In this document: positions 25,249-35,362 of the stretch, piece after piece | Layout of the letters: every line of letters starts with the position of its first letter | Position numbering within the stretch: the first letter of the stretch is position 1 | Source: an uncultured Clostridium sp. | GTDB taxonomy: Bacteria > Bacillota > Clostridia > Clostridiales > Clostridiaceae | Assembly: GCA_900548455.1 (NCBI GenBank) | Contig: URKQ01000005.1 | Coordinates: 62,001 to 126,000, forward strand | Length of the DNA stretch: 64,000 bases | Direction: 5' to 3' | The notes under the pieces: model-generated | The model's database searches: none | Told to the model about the DNA's origin: nothing | Seen by the model: only the letters and a program-made list of their open reading frames with translations | Position numbers and translations under genes: made by a program

Positions 25249-27282
25249 ATGAATGAAAAATCCATTTTTAATATACATCCCTTTAAAAAATTGAATATGA
25301 AGATTGTTATATTTCTTATAATTATCTTATCCACTACATCATTAAGTGCCTTCGGTGAACCCTGTCCAATTATGTTTTCTGAAATCCCTGTGAAATATTC
25401 AGAAATATTAATCATTTCATCCCACCCTAATGAAAAGAAGTTGTGGGAAAATAAGATATTAAACGAATTAACAAATTTATTTGATAAAAGTGAACTAAAT
25501 GTTCATTATCAATCTGAAAATCTTGGTAAACATAATACTGACAAGGACTATCTTAGTAAACAAGCAGATTTATGGAATATAAAATATGGGAATACACCCT
25601 TAGACTTAGTTATTACTTTAGATGATGAATCCTTAAGTTTTGTTCATAACTTTCACCATTTACCATTTTTAAAAAACACTCCTGTTGTTTATGGTGGTAT
25701 AAATGATGTAGGAAAATTATCCTCATACTCTTCTTTTAACTCTACAGGTGTTACAGAATTTGTTGATGTTAATGCTTTGATATCTCAAGTTAAGAAAATT
25801 ACTCCTAAAACATCAAATATAAATATTTTGTTAGATACAAGCATATCCTCGACTACAATTGAAAATCAATTTAGAGATTGGATTCCTTACTACAAAGATA
25901 TACTTACACTAAACTTTGTTAAAAGCAATTATATAGAAGAAATTTGTAACTCTATAGGTAAGTCAAATGACCCCTTAATAATTGTAGGAAATTTTAGAGA
26001 TAAAAATAACGATGTATTTCTATCTCCAGATGACACAGTATCAATTCTAAAAAAACAAATTACTGGGAATATCTATACCCTCAATGAAGCTTATATTTAT
26101 AGTGGCGTACTAGGTGGAAATATACTTCAAGCAAAAAACCACAGTCAGTTGTTATATGATATTTCCCGAAGAATATTAAGTGGTGAATCTTGTGAAGATA
26201 TACCTGATATTTATGACTCTTCAAGTGTATTTATGTTTGATGCCGTTCAACTACACTCTCGATCAATATCTAGAAAAATTTTACCTAACAATTCCCTATT
26301 CATTAACGATAGCTGGATTTATAAAGGCGTATCTATGGCAATTGTTATAACACTTGCACTATTCCTAATCATCGCCATAGTATTACTAGGCATCCAACTA
26401 TATGAACGTAAGAAAAATGAACGAAAAGTTATTGCTGCCAATAAACGTTATAATGAAATATTAGTTAATGATAAGATTAAAACTGAGTTTTTTGCTAACT
26501 TCTCTCATGAAATTAGAACTCTTTTAAATGTTATGCTATCTGGTCTACAACTTCTAGATGTATACAAAAATAACGGCCGTCTTAATTTCACCAATAAGGA
26601 AGATGAAATTAAGTTAAAATATATAAAGCAAAATGGTTATAGGTTATTGAAACTTATTAATAACTTAATAGATATGACTAAGATTGATTCAGGCTTTTAT
26701 AATATTGATTTAGAAGTTAAAAATGTAGTTGAAGTTGTTGAAGACATTACGATGTCCGTAGTGGAACATGCTGAAAATAGAGGTATTACTATTATCTTTG
26801 ACACTAATGAAGAAGAGACTTATATGCCATTAGATTCTGAAAAACTTGATAGAATCGTTTTAAATTTACTTTCTAATGCAATTAAATTTACCCCTGATGG
26901 TGGATATATATATGTCACAATGAATTGTAATAAAAAATCTATATCTGTATCAGTTAAAGATACTGGAATTGGTATTCCAAAAGAAAAACAAGACACTATA
27001 TTTGAAAGATTTACTCAAGTCAACGATTCTAATAATCGTTCAAAAGAAGTTGGAAGTGGCATTGGATTATCTCTTGTATACTCCTTAGTTCATCTTCTCG
27101 ATGGTACTGTTAGTTTAATTAGCGAAGAAAATCAAGGTTGTGAATTTATATTTACTCTTCCTATAAAAGATTTTGACATTGCTAATAAGGATGTTCAAGA
27201 AAATATATCAAAAAATATAAATAGTAATTCAGAACGACTCATGGTTGAATTATCTGATGTAAATAACGATTTAGACACCTAA
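25249..27282 (+). CDS. Sensor histidine kinase with extracellular ABC-substrate-binding-like domain
   Basis: This 677-residue kinase has a membrane segment or signal anchor (about 17-36) and an extracellular region (about 50-345) that resembles the ABC_sub_bind periplasmic-binding fold (SEILIISSHPNEKKLWENKI, LVITLDDESLSF, TPVVYGGINDVG). A second membrane segment (361-385) leads to the HisKA domain with H420 and a HATPase with NLLSNAIKFTPDG, DTGIGIPKE and GSGIGLSLV. The usual Pro after HExRT is Leu (HEIRTLLN). No response regulator is adjacent, so it is an orphan kinase. A GTG three codons earlier is open, but the ATG has AGGTGAG at proper spacing. Confidence 0.9.
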   Translation: MNEKSIFNIHPFKKLNMKIVIFLIIILSTTSLSAFGEPCPIMFSEIPVKYSEILIISSHPNEKKLWENKILNELTNLFDKSELNVHYQSENLGKHNTDKDYLSKQADLWNIKYGNTPLDLVITLDDESLSFVHNFHHLPFLKNTPVVYGGINDVGKLSSYSSFNSTGVTEFVDVNALISQVKKITPKTSNINILLDTSISSTTIENQFRDWIPYYKDILTLNFVKSNYIEEICNSIGKSNDPLIIVGNFRDKNNDVFLSPDDTVSILKKQITGNIYTLNEAYIYSGVLGGNILQAKNHSQLLYDISRRILSGESCEDIPDIYDSSSVFMFDAVQLHSRSISRKILPNNSLFINDSWIYKGVSMAIVITLALFLIIAIVLLGIQLYERKKNERKVIAANKRYNEILVNDKIKTEFFANFSHEIRTLLNVMLSGLQLLDVYKNNGRLNFTNKEDEIKLKYIKQNGYRLLKLINNLIDMTKIDSGFYNIDLEVKNVVEVVEDITMSVVEHAENRGITIIFDTNEEETYMPLDSEKLDRIVLNLLSNAIKFTPDGGYIYVTMNCNKKSISVSVKDTGIGIPKEKQDTIFERFTQVNDSNNRSKEVGSGIGLSLVYSLVHLLDGTVSLISEENQGCEFIFTLPIKDFDIANKDVQENISKNINSNSERLMVELSDVNNDLDT

Positions 27283-27308
27283 GTTTCAAAAATTACTTAA
27301 AGATTAAT

Positions 27309-27350
27309 AATAGCTAAGCTACAATAAAATGTAACTTAGCTATTTATTTT
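27309..27350. terminator. Terminator between convergent kinase and GHL10 genes
   Basis: A stem AATAGCTAAG-C-TAC with GTA-A-CTTAGCTATT has one mismatch and an eight-base loop, followed by a T-rich run on the plus strand. Confidence 0.75.
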
Positions 27351-29403
27351 ATCTTATTCTATTTATTATATCTTGAATTACTGTTTGATATATTCCACCA
27401 CCAACTTCATATAGCTTATCACTTTGTTTTGATGAAAGAATACTTTTTTGAATTGAACTTAATCCATCTTCAGTAATTACTATTGGAGACGCTAACTTTC
27501 CTGCAAGTGGAGATGCTGTTAATGCATCTGCAAGTATATTCCCTTTTGTTACAAAGAAAGATGGCTGAATAGCATTTGGATAAAATTTCTTTAATACCTC
27601 TCCATTAGTATCATATCTATTAATCCCAGATACTCTATTTCCCTTAACATCATAAGATGTTATGCCATTTATTTGATCTATAACATTTTCATAAATTACT
27701 GATGTTCCACCAATAAAATAAGCTGTTTGTAGTTCTTCTCCCCTAAGCCATGCCAAAGTATTGCTTGGAACTAATGACTTTTCGCTTAAAATTATAGGTG
27801 CTTTTTCTTCTCCAGCTTTAGGTGCAATAGAAAGTGCATCTGCTTCACCTAATCCTGCACAAACATAAGCCTTACTTACATCTACTATAGTATCTAACCT
27901 TTGAGCTATTAATAGAGATGTGTCATATCTTGTAAGTCCACCTAATCTCTCTACGTTTATAGAAGAGTTTATACTCTTAATTTTAGAAACTAACCCATCT
28001 GAAAGAACTGTTGTACCACCTATTAATATCACTTTAGATGGATTTAATCTTTTAATTTCACTAATAGTTGCTGGCGTAAGATTATTTTGCTCTGCTAACA
28101 ATATTGGTCCATTATATGCTGAAGCTAAAGGTGTTGCCGTAATTCCATCGGCATTTGCATAACCATTTACTATTAAAACAGTATCTGCTCCACCACTCCA
28201 GCCAGCTTTACTTACTTCCACTGAAGTTTCATATCTAGTATTTCCAATGAAACGTATCTTTTCAACTGCATTAAGGACTTTTAGTGAGTTTTGCATACTA
28301 GTACTATTTAGAATGTTTCTAGTAGAAAAATAAATACTTCCATCTACATTTCCATTGTTTCTATTATATTCAACTTGTCTTTGAATTTCAGCTACTACGT
28401 TTTCTGGATATGAAGAACTACCGTCTTTATATGCAGCTTGTCCAATATATAATTCTACATTTGTACCTTGAACTTGCTGTGACCACCAATCTACTAATTT
28501 CCCATAAGGAGCTGCACCATTAGCAAAAGTCCAATATACTTGAGGAGCTATATAATCAACCCAACCATTTTTAATCCACTTAACTGAATCTGCATAGTCA
28601 TCATAATAACTTTGACCACCTGATGTACCTGAAGCAGCATTTTGCCAAATTCCTCTTGGACTTACTCCAAACTTAACTGATGAATTAATTGACTTTATTG
28701 TACTATAAACCCTACTAATTAAAGTATTTATATTTTCTCTTCTCCAGTCTTCCTTTGATAAAGATGTTCCACTAGCATTGTATGTATCATTATCATTAAA
28801 GGCTCCTTTATAGAAATAGTCATCAAAATGTATAGCATCAACATCGTACTTTTTCACAACTTCTGATACAGTATCAACAATGTGTTGAATTACTTCAGGT
28901 TTTCCAGGGTTGTAATATAGTGCTTTTCCATCACTTACTACCCAACTTGGATTTTTTCTTCCAGGATGACTGCTTGCTAAAACGCTAGTATCTGTTCCTG
29001 AAGTAGTTATTCTATAGGGATTAAACCATGCATGAAACTCCATACCTCTTTTATGAGTCTCTTCTATCATAAAAGCAAGAGGGTCATAGCCTGGATTTTT
29101 TCCTTGTGTTCCTGTAAGTACATCAGACCAAGGATTAATATCTGATGAATAAAGAGCATCACCTTTTGGTCTAACTTGAACTACAACAGTGTTTAATCCG
29201 CACTCTTGTAATTTATCTAACAGAGAGATAAATTCTTGTTTTTGTGAACTAATATCATTTCTTGCAGTAGTGCTTGGCCAATCCATATTATATACAGTAC
29301 TAACCCAAGCTCCACGCATTTCTTTTGTATCTGCAAATGTGGTAACTTCCATGACGCCAAAAGCCAAGAAAAGTCCCAACATAAACGTCAAAAACTTCTT
29401 CAT
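27349..29403 (-). CDS. Exported GHL10-family glycosyl-hydrolase-like protein with three CWB2 repeats
   Basis: This 684-residue protein starts with a signal peptide (cut probable after TTFA, about residue 24). Residues about 27-385 match the GHL10 (YngK-like) family: EMRGAWVSTVYNMDWPS, VVQVRPKGDALYSS, GMEFHAWFNPYR, DAIHFDDYFY and DYIAPQVYW. The rest (about 385-684) holds three CWB2 repeats, each with a RYDTS/RYETS-type start and a VxLxGG-type loop, which bind clostridial cell wall (teichuronic-like polymer). It is a surface protein, probably acting on peptidoglycan-linked or other glycans; substrate not shown. It stands alone between two terminators. Confidence 0.92.
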   Translation of the reverse strand: MKKFLTFMLGLFLAFGVMEVTTFADTKEMRGAWVSTVYNMDWPSTTARNDISSQKQEFISLLDKLQECGLNTVVVQVRPKGDALYSSDINPWSDVLTGTQGKNPGYDPLAFMIEETHKRGMEFHAWFNPYRITTSGTDTSVLASSHPGRKNPSWVVSDGKALYYNPGKPEVIQHIVDTVSEVVKKYDVDAIHFDDYFYKGAFNDNDTYNASGTSLSKEDWRRENINTLISRVYSTIKSINSSVKFGVSPRGIWQNAASGTSGGQSYYDDYADSVKWIKNGWVDYIAPQVYWTFANGAAPYGKLVDWWSQQVQGTNVELYIGQAAYKDGSSSYPENVVAEIQRQVEYNRNNGNVDGSIYFSTRNILNSTSMQNSLKVLNAVEKIRFIGNTRYETSVEVSKAGWSGGADTVLIVNGYANADGITATPLASAYNGPILLAEQNNLTPATISEIKRLNPSKVILIGGTTVLSDGLVSKIKSINSSINVERLGGLTRYDTSLLIAQRLDTIVDVSKAYVCAGLGEADALSIAPKAGEEKAPIILSEKSLVPSNTLAWLRGEELQTAYFIGGTSVIYENVIDQINGITSYDVKGNRVSGINRYDTNGEVLKKFYPNAIQPSFFVTKGNILADALTASPLAGKLASPIVITEDGLSSIQKSILSSKQSDKLYEVGGGIYQTVIQDIINRIR

Positions 29404-29499
29404 TAATTTTCCTCCTTAACACTATTTTTACTTAAATTATACCTCATTAACCTTTTAAGTTAAACTAAGATTAACAATACTTAAGTATCGTACATAATA

Positions 29500-29532
29500 A
29501 AGAACCTCTTAATCTAAAATTAAGAGGTTCTT
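29500..29532 (-). terminator. Terminator of glnS
   Basis: A 14-base-pair perfect stem (AAGAACCTCTTAAT) with a five-base loop lies just after the glnS stop codon on the minus strand. Confidence 0.85.
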
Positions 29533-29538
29533 ATTATT

Positions 29539-31206
29539 TTATTTGTTTATTTTAAAAGAACTTTTTAAAGATACTATTCTATTAAATACTAACTTCTCTT
29601 TTGTACTATATTTTGTATCTACATTGAAATATCCATGTCTAAAGAATTGGAAACTTTGCCCTTTTGTAGCATCTTTCATATTATCTTCAACATAACCTTG
29701 TAAAATTTCCATAGAATTTGGATTAATACAATCTAAGAAATCTTTATTTTCATCTAATTCATCATCTTTTATTAAAGGTTCATATAATCTGAACTCCGCT
29801 GGTAAAGCTGATGATGCATCAACCCAATGTATAGTTCCTTTAACTTTTCTTCCTGTAAATCCACTTCCACTTTTCGTTTCAGGATCATAAGTACAATGAA
29901 GCTCTATTACATTGCCATTTTCATCTTTCACAAAATCATTACACTTTATGAAATAAGCACCTTTTAATCTAACTTCATTTCCTGGGAATAATCTAAAGTA
30001 CTTTTTAGGAGGTTCCTCCATAAAATCTTCTTGTTCAATATAAATTTCTCTTGAGAATGGAACTTGTCTTTTACCCATAGTCTCATCATCTGGATTGTTT
30101 TCAATTTCTAACATTTCCACTTGATTTTCTGGGTAATTTGTAATTACAACTTTTAGTGGTCTTAAAATGCCCATAGTTCTTGGAGCTTTTGAATTTAAAT
30201 CTTCTCTTATAAAATGTTCTAAAAGTTGTTCATCTACAGTACTATCAACCTTCGCAACACCAATTTCTCTACAGAAATTACGTATAGAAGTTGGAGTATA
30301 TCCTCTTCTTCTAAGACCAGATATTGTAGGCATTCTAGGATCATCCCATCCATCAACAACACCTTCATCTACTAGTGCTTTAAGTTTTCTTTTACTCATT
30401 ACTGTATTAGTAATATTTAATCTAGCAAATTCAATTTGTCTTGGAATTTCTTCCATTTCACATTCTCTAACAACCCAATCGTAAAGAGGTCTGTGATCTT
30501 CAAATTCTAAAGTACAAATTGAATGGGTTATTCCTTCTATTGCATCTTCTATAGGATGAGCAAAGTCATACATAGGGTATACACACCATTTACTTCCAGT
30601 GTTGTGATGCTCAGTATGAGAAATTCTATAAATAACAGGATCCCTCATATTTATATTAGGTGAACTCATATCGATTTTAGCTCTTAACACTTTTTCTCCA
30701 TCTCTAAATTCACCGTTTCTCATTCTTTCAAACAAATCTAAATTCTCTTCCACAGTTCTATTTCTATATGGGCTTTCTTTTCCTGGTTCTTTAAGTGTTC
30801 CTCTATATGCTCTTATTTCTTCTGCATTTAAATCACATACAAAGGCTAAACCTTTTTTAATTAAAAGTACTGCTCTACTATACATTTCTTCAAAATAATT
30901 TGAAGCAAAATATAAATTATCCCATTCATAACCTAGCCACTTTATATCTTCTTTTATAGATTCAACATATTCAGTATCTTCTTTTGTAGGATTTGTATCA
31001 TCAAATCTTAGGTTTGTTCTACCCTTAAATTCATCTGCTAATTCAAAGTTTAAAATAATTGATTTAGCATGACCTATATGTAAATATCCATTAGGTTCTG
31101 GAGGAAATCTTGTTATAATTTCATCATGCTTCTTGCTCTGTAAGTCATCCACCACAATTTTCTTGATGAAGTTTGAAGCTGTTGTGTTAGTCAAATTTTC
31201 TCCCAT
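29539..31206 (-). CDS. glnS: Glutaminyl-tRNA synthetase
   Basis: This 555-residue class I synthetase charges tRNA-Gln directly with glutamine. The HIGH motif appears as GYLHIGHAKS near residue 40 and the KMSKS motif as VMSKRKL near 270. The anticodon-binding beta-barrel C-terminus (KGTIHWVDASSALPAEFRLYEPLI) is present. Direct GlnRS is uncommon in Firmicutes, most of which use GluRS plus GatCAB; clostridial copies are thought to be acquired laterally. The ATG at 31206 has AAAGGA at proper distance; a GTG three codons upstream is too close to it. Confidence 0.95.
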   Translation of the reverse strand: MGENLTNTTASNFIKKIVVDDLQSKKHDEIITRFPPEPNGYLHIGHAKSIILNFELADEFKGRTNLRFDDTNPTKEDTEYVESIKEDIKWLGYEWDNLYFASNYFEEMYSRAVLLIKKGLAFVCDLNAEEIRAYRGTLKEPGKESPYRNRTVEENLDLFERMRNGEFRDGEKVLRAKIDMSSPNINMRDPVIYRISHTEHHNTGSKWCVYPMYDFAHPIEDAIEGITHSICTLEFEDHRPLYDWVVRECEMEEIPRQIEFARLNITNTVMSKRKLKALVDEGVVDGWDDPRMPTISGLRRRGYTPTSIRNFCREIGVAKVDSTVDEQLLEHFIREDLNSKAPRTMGILRPLKVVITNYPENQVEMLEIENNPDDETMGKRQVPFSREIYIEQEDFMEEPPKKYFRLFPGNEVRLKGAYFIKCNDFVKDENGNVIELHCTYDPETKSGSGFTGRKVKGTIHWVDASSALPAEFRLYEPLIKDDELDENKDFLDCINPNSMEILQGYVEDNMKDATKGQSFQFFRHGYFNVDTKYSTKEKLVFNRIVSLKSSFKINK

Positions 31207-31358
31207 ATTGTTCACATCCTTTTACTTTTATATAAATATTTAAAGCTGATTAATAAATCAATCCAATACTTTGTAAATTACCACGTTATTTTTAAATATA
31301 TCACATATAGCTTAATTTTTCTATTACCATACATAAAATTCAAGGTAATCATGAAATT

Positions 31359-33641
31359 TTATTTAAGAATAGATGTTACCTCTTCCTTGTATAAGACATA
31401 CTCTAAATGAAGAGCTCTCGTTAATACTACATATAATAGTTTTTTGTCAAATAAATTATCACTATAATTATCTTCATCACAACCAAATATAATTGTGGCA
31501 TCAAATTCTAAGCCCTTAGTCATATAACTTGGAATTATAATTAAGTCATCGTTTAATTCCCCGCTTGAATCACTTATAAGAGTCCACTTATTTTTAGAAA
31601 TATTATTTAATAATTTAAATACAGTAACACACTGATTTTTATCTTTGCATATTATTGCTACAGTTTTCTTTCCTGCTTCATAAATTTCATCCACCAAAGG
31701 ATCTATAATTTGACCCATATTTTCATCACACTTAATCAACTTGGGTTTAGGTCCATGCCTTAATATTGGCTTTGCAGGTTTAATATTTAAGTTCTGCTTC
31801 TTTAAAACAATGTTAGCAAAGTCAATTATTTCTACTGTAGATCTATAACTTTGAGATAAATTAATGTATGTAGCTTCATCTTCAAAAACCTTATTCATTA
31901 ATTCTATCCAGGAATGTATACCCTTATAATCATAAATGCCCTGGCCTAAATCACCTACAATAGTCATGGAATCATTCTTGGTTACTTCTTTTAATAATAA
32001 AAATTGAAAATAACTATAATCTTGAGCTTCGTCAATAACCGTATGAATATAATCTTCCTTATTTACTCCATCTAGTTTAATTTTTAAATATGCTATTGCT
32101 GTTAAATCATCACTATCTAAATATCCCCTACTATAATTCTCATCAAACTCTTTTCTCATATATACTTCTAGTTTATTAGGAATAGCCTGTGAAGTGACCT
32201 CTTTAAAAATATCTTCTTCCTTGAAAAACATAGTATAGATATCTACAGGATCTATAAGTTTCCACTCTTTAAAATATTCTTTTATTGCTATATTCGCATT
32301 CTTCTTTAGCTTTTTTAATAGCGCATCTCTTTCATCATATATTTTTATAATCTCTGCTCTTTTATCAACTTCTTGTAAATTGATGTTCTTCTTTATTTCC
32401 TTAACTTTAAAATAATAGCTATCCTCTATTTCTTTTTTTACATCTTCTAATCTATTATTTAATTTACCCTTTAAGTATTTCTCTATTTCATTTCTTCTTT
32501 TATTTAATGGTAAGTTAACTAAGTCCTTTAAATATAATCGTTTAATTTCCTTAGCAGTAAAAATTACATAATCATTAGTAACAATATCACTAACTACAGA
32601 GTTTTCTCTTTCCATATATTTAATTAGTCTATCCATCATAGTTTTATAACTTAATGTACCTTTAATTTTACTTGATGCAGTAATATATTTTATTTCCTCT
32701 TCATTATCATTTTCTATTATTTCGATCAGTTTATCATCCTTTGATATAATCTTATATCTTACCTCAACTATTTCATTACAAAGACCCTCAAAGGTAATTT
32801 GCTTAACATTGCTTACACCTAAGTTGGGTAATATATCAGAAATATAATCTAGAAAAACTTCGTTGGGTGCCACAACTAAAATGTTTTTATTATTCATTTC
32901 ATCTCCATAGGTATATACAAGATAGGCTAATCTGTGAAGTGCTACAGTAGTTTTCCCTGACCCTGCTGAACCTTGAATAATAATGGGTTTATTTTTATAT
33001 GCTCTAATAATTTCATTTTGTTCTTTTTGTATAGTTGTTACTACATCTTTCAGTTTCTTATTCATATTTCCTTCTAGGTTAACTTTTAAAAATTCATCAA
33101 CAAGTTCTTCTCCATCTTCTGAGTTTGGAACTATTAATTCATTTACACCTTCATCAAAAATATTAATAATCTCCCCATCTTTAACTTGAAATTTTCTCTT
33201 TAATAAAAGCTCTCCCTTAATCTCTCCTAAAGGTGCTTTATAGGAAGCTTCTCCAAAAGTTCCACTATAATATAAATTAGCTAGGGGTGCTCTCCAATCT
33301 ATGACTATCTCTTCCATATTAACTTCATCTATTATTCCAAATTTCCCAATATAAAAACTTTCAAGTTCACGTATTTTTTCCTTAAAATCTATCCTAGCAA
33401 AATAAGGATTATTAGAGCTTTCCGTTAATTTATGTATATTCTTTTTAATAATAGAAAAGCTATTCTCTGCCAATATTAAATCAGTACTATAAGTTCCTCC
33501 AGAAGATTTTTTTAAACTGGCTACCTTTTTTTCATAATCATCATATTTTCCCTCAGTTTTTATAAGTTCTTCTTTAATCCACTCTTTAGTTTCATAAAAC
33601 TTTTTTTCTTCTTTCTTAGTTTCAGCTAAATTGATTGTCAT
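31359..33641 (-). CDS. helD: HelD-type RNA polymerase recycling ATPase
   Basis: This 760-residue protein matches HelD, an SF1-like motor that pulls stalled RNA polymerase off nucleic acid. The N-terminal antiparallel coiled coil (about 1-75) is the arm that enters the polymerase secondary channel. DWRAPLANLYY and a clamp-opening region follow. The ATPase shows Walker A IIQGSAGSGKTTVALHRLAYLVY, motif II VIDEAQDYSYFQ, GDLGQGIYDYKG and NLSQSYRST, with DDLIIIPSYMTKGLEFD near the C-terminus. Helicase domain 2 is complete. GGGGTGA precedes the ATG. A monocistronic gene just after the ABC operon terminator. Confidence 0.9.
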   Translation of the reverse strand: MTINLAETKKEEKKFYETKEWIKEELIKTEGKYDDYEKKVASLKKSSGGTYSTDLILAENSFSIIKKNIHKLTESSNNPYFARIDFKEKIRELESFYIGKFGIIDEVNMEEIVIDWRAPLANLYYSGTFGEASYKAPLGEIKGELLLKRKFQVKDGEIINIFDEGVNELIVPNSEDGEELVDEFLKVNLEGNMNKKLKDVVTTIQKEQNEIIRAYKNKPIIIQGSAGSGKTTVALHRLAYLVYTYGDEMNNKNILVVAPNEVFLDYISDILPNLGVSNVKQITFEGLCNEIVEVRYKIISKDDKLIEIIENDNEEEIKYITASSKIKGTLSYKTMMDRLIKYMERENSVVSDIVTNDYVIFTAKEIKRLYLKDLVNLPLNKRRNEIEKYLKGKLNNRLEDVKKEIEDSYYFKVKEIKKNINLQEVDKRAEIIKIYDERDALLKKLKKNANIAIKEYFKEWKLIDPVDIYTMFFKEEDIFKEVTSQAIPNKLEVYMRKEFDENYSRGYLDSDDLTAIAYLKIKLDGVNKEDYIHTVIDEAQDYSYFQFLLLKEVTKNDSMTIVGDLGQGIYDYKGIHSWIELMNKVFEDEATYINLSQSYRSTVEIIDFANIVLKKQNLNIKPAKPILRHGPKPKLIKCDENMGQIIDPLVDEIYEAGKKTVAIICKDKNQCVTVFKLLNNISKNKWTLISDSSGELNDDLIIIPSYMTKGLEFDATIIFGCDEDNYSDNLFDKKLLYVVLTRALHLEYVLYKEEVTSILK

Positions 33642-33680
33642 AATTAATCACCCCTTCTTTCTATACGTGGTTACAAAGTC

Positions 33681-33712
33681 AAAAAAGGAAGAATCCGTTT
33701 AGATTCTTCCTT
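33681..33712 (-). terminator. Terminator of the ABC exporter operon
   Basis: On the minus strand an 11-base-pair stem (AAGGAAGAATC with GATTCTTCCTT) is followed by a run of six U. It lies 64 bases after the permease stop codon. Confidence 0.88.
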
Positions 33713-33775
33713 GATGTCTTAAGTGCGCACTTTTTATTGTATATCTGGAAAACAAAATAATCAATATATTTTGAT

Positions 33776-35362
33776 TTATTTTACTTTAAATGTTTTAGGT
33801 GCATACACAAAAGTTGCTATTAAGCCAACCACTACATACATTAGGGTTATAATAATTACTCCAATACTAAATTTATAAGATGTTCCATCTAACTTCATAC
33901 ATCCATAAGAAATAGCATATACAGCAAAATTCATAAAATTAAATACAGGACTTTTAATATTAAAGTCTGTGGTATATGGTTGTAAAAGATAATATAAAAA
34001 CATATGGTGTATAGAAAAAAATACAGATAAGCAGATTATACTTAGGAGCATTGGCATAAAATCAAAAACTCCTCCTAAACCTTTACACATTATAACTATC
34101 GCAATAATAAATATTACGATTTCTAGAGCAGGAATTAAATTCATAGGTACAACTCTTTTAACTCTTGCTTTAAATCCTGATAAAATGACTTTACCTTCTC
34201 TATAATATCCATACCTTAATAAACTAACATCACAGTTATAAAACATAGCTCTGCAAATTCTAGCACTACTAGATATAAAATACATAACAAGAACCCATAT
34301 AGAAGCTGTTTTTGCAATTAACTTCATAACATCACTTTTATGCTGTGGTGCTACGATTATAAAAATTAGTATAGCTAAAGAAATTAATGCTATAATAACT
34401 GACTCTATTATTATGGGTTTAACTAAAATATTTTTATGTCTTTCAAAAAACAGAGCATTAAGATATTCATATCCTTCTTTATTTTCATGCTTCTTACTTC
34501 GCAAGTCTGTAGATTTAATATTCTTTTCTTCTATTTGGACATCTGAAAATGTAAGGTCTGAATTTTTTAAAGCAGCAACATTTTCCATTCCTCTATTTGT
34601 TATGAATCTATTAATCTCATTATACTCATTATAATTTTTTAAATATAAAAAGCTCCATATACCTAAACATAATAATATAATTATCATTAATGGATTATAT
34701 AAAACTGTATCTATATTTAAACAAATATTTAAGTATGGCAACAAATATGCTCCACATAAGGAAATTACCGCTAAAACTATATTAAACCAAACTATGGAAG
34801 GCATATACTTCTTAGTCTTTTTAAATACAAAAATATAAAACCCTTCAAATACAAATCTTAAGGTTGAAAATTCAATCATTAAAATTAATCCTCTTACTGG
34901 TGTATATACTAGCATCATAGCCGGTAAAAACACTAGAAATTCCTTTAACCTATCAAACCACATCTTACTTACATAATATTTTTTAGTGTTTACCATCATA
35001 AGCCTTGTCATAGTAAAAGCTCTTTCAGGCTTATCCATTGCACTTGTATTAATACTAGGCCCAAATATAAAGCTAAGAAAGAAGAGTATTTGGACTGAGG
35101 ATTTAGCTATATCTAAATCCTTTAAGAAAAACCTCGTTGGAATAACTATGAAAATCCCTAAATAAATAGCTTTACCTATGAAAGAAAGTAATATATCTAG
35201 TATTATCCATATCCACGCTAATACTTCTTTCCCCTTAGTTATTGAATAAAGTTTATCTGGAATCTTTTTCCCTATTAAGGGAATCTTCTTAACAAAATAT
35301 ACTAGGCTATTAAATCTCTCAGTTAAAGAAACTTTATAGGTAGTGACAAAGGTATTAAACAT
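33776..35362 (-). CDS. ABC transporter membrane protein
   Basis: This 528-residue protein has about ten to twelve hydrophobic segments, in two groups split by a hydrophilic stretch (about 245-310, GMENVAALKNSDLTFSDVQIEEKN). It has no ATPase motif. Its gene overlaps the preceding ATPase gene by eight bases, so the two form an exporter-like pair. It does not show a clear family motif, and the substrate is unknown; lantibiotic, lipid or peptide export would all fit. GAGGAC, inside the ATPase gene, serves as ribosome binding site. Confidence 0.8.
   Translation of the reverse strand: MFNTFVTTYKVSLTERFNSLVYFVKKIPLIGKKIPDKLYSITKGKEVLAWIWIILDILLSFIGKAIYLGIFIVIPTRFFLKDLDIAKSSVQILFFLSFIFGPSINTSAMDKPERAFTMTRLMMVNTKKYYVSKMWFDRLKEFLVFLPAMMLVYTPVRGLILMIEFSTLRFVFEGFYIFVFKKTKKYMPSIVWFNIVLAVISLCGAYLLPYLNICLNIDTVLYNPLMIIILLCLGIWSFLYLKNYNEYNEINRFITNRGMENVAALKNSDLTFSDVQIEEKNIKSTDLRSKKHENKEGYEYLNALFFERHKNILVKPIIIESVIIALISLAILIFIIVAPQHKSDVMKLIAKTASIWVLVMYFISSSARICRAMFYNCDVSLLRYGYYREGKVILSGFKARVKRVVPMNLIPALEIVIFIIAIVIMCKGLGGVFDFMPMLLSIICLSVFFSIHHMFLYYLLQPYTTDFNIKSPVFNFMNFAVYAISYGCMKLDGTSYKFSIGVIIITLMYVVVGLIATFVYAPKTFKVK

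Noticed and set aside
31207..31358. T-box leader for glnS
   Set aside because: The gap is short, and no T-box specifier stem, conserved bulge or antiterminator is visible.
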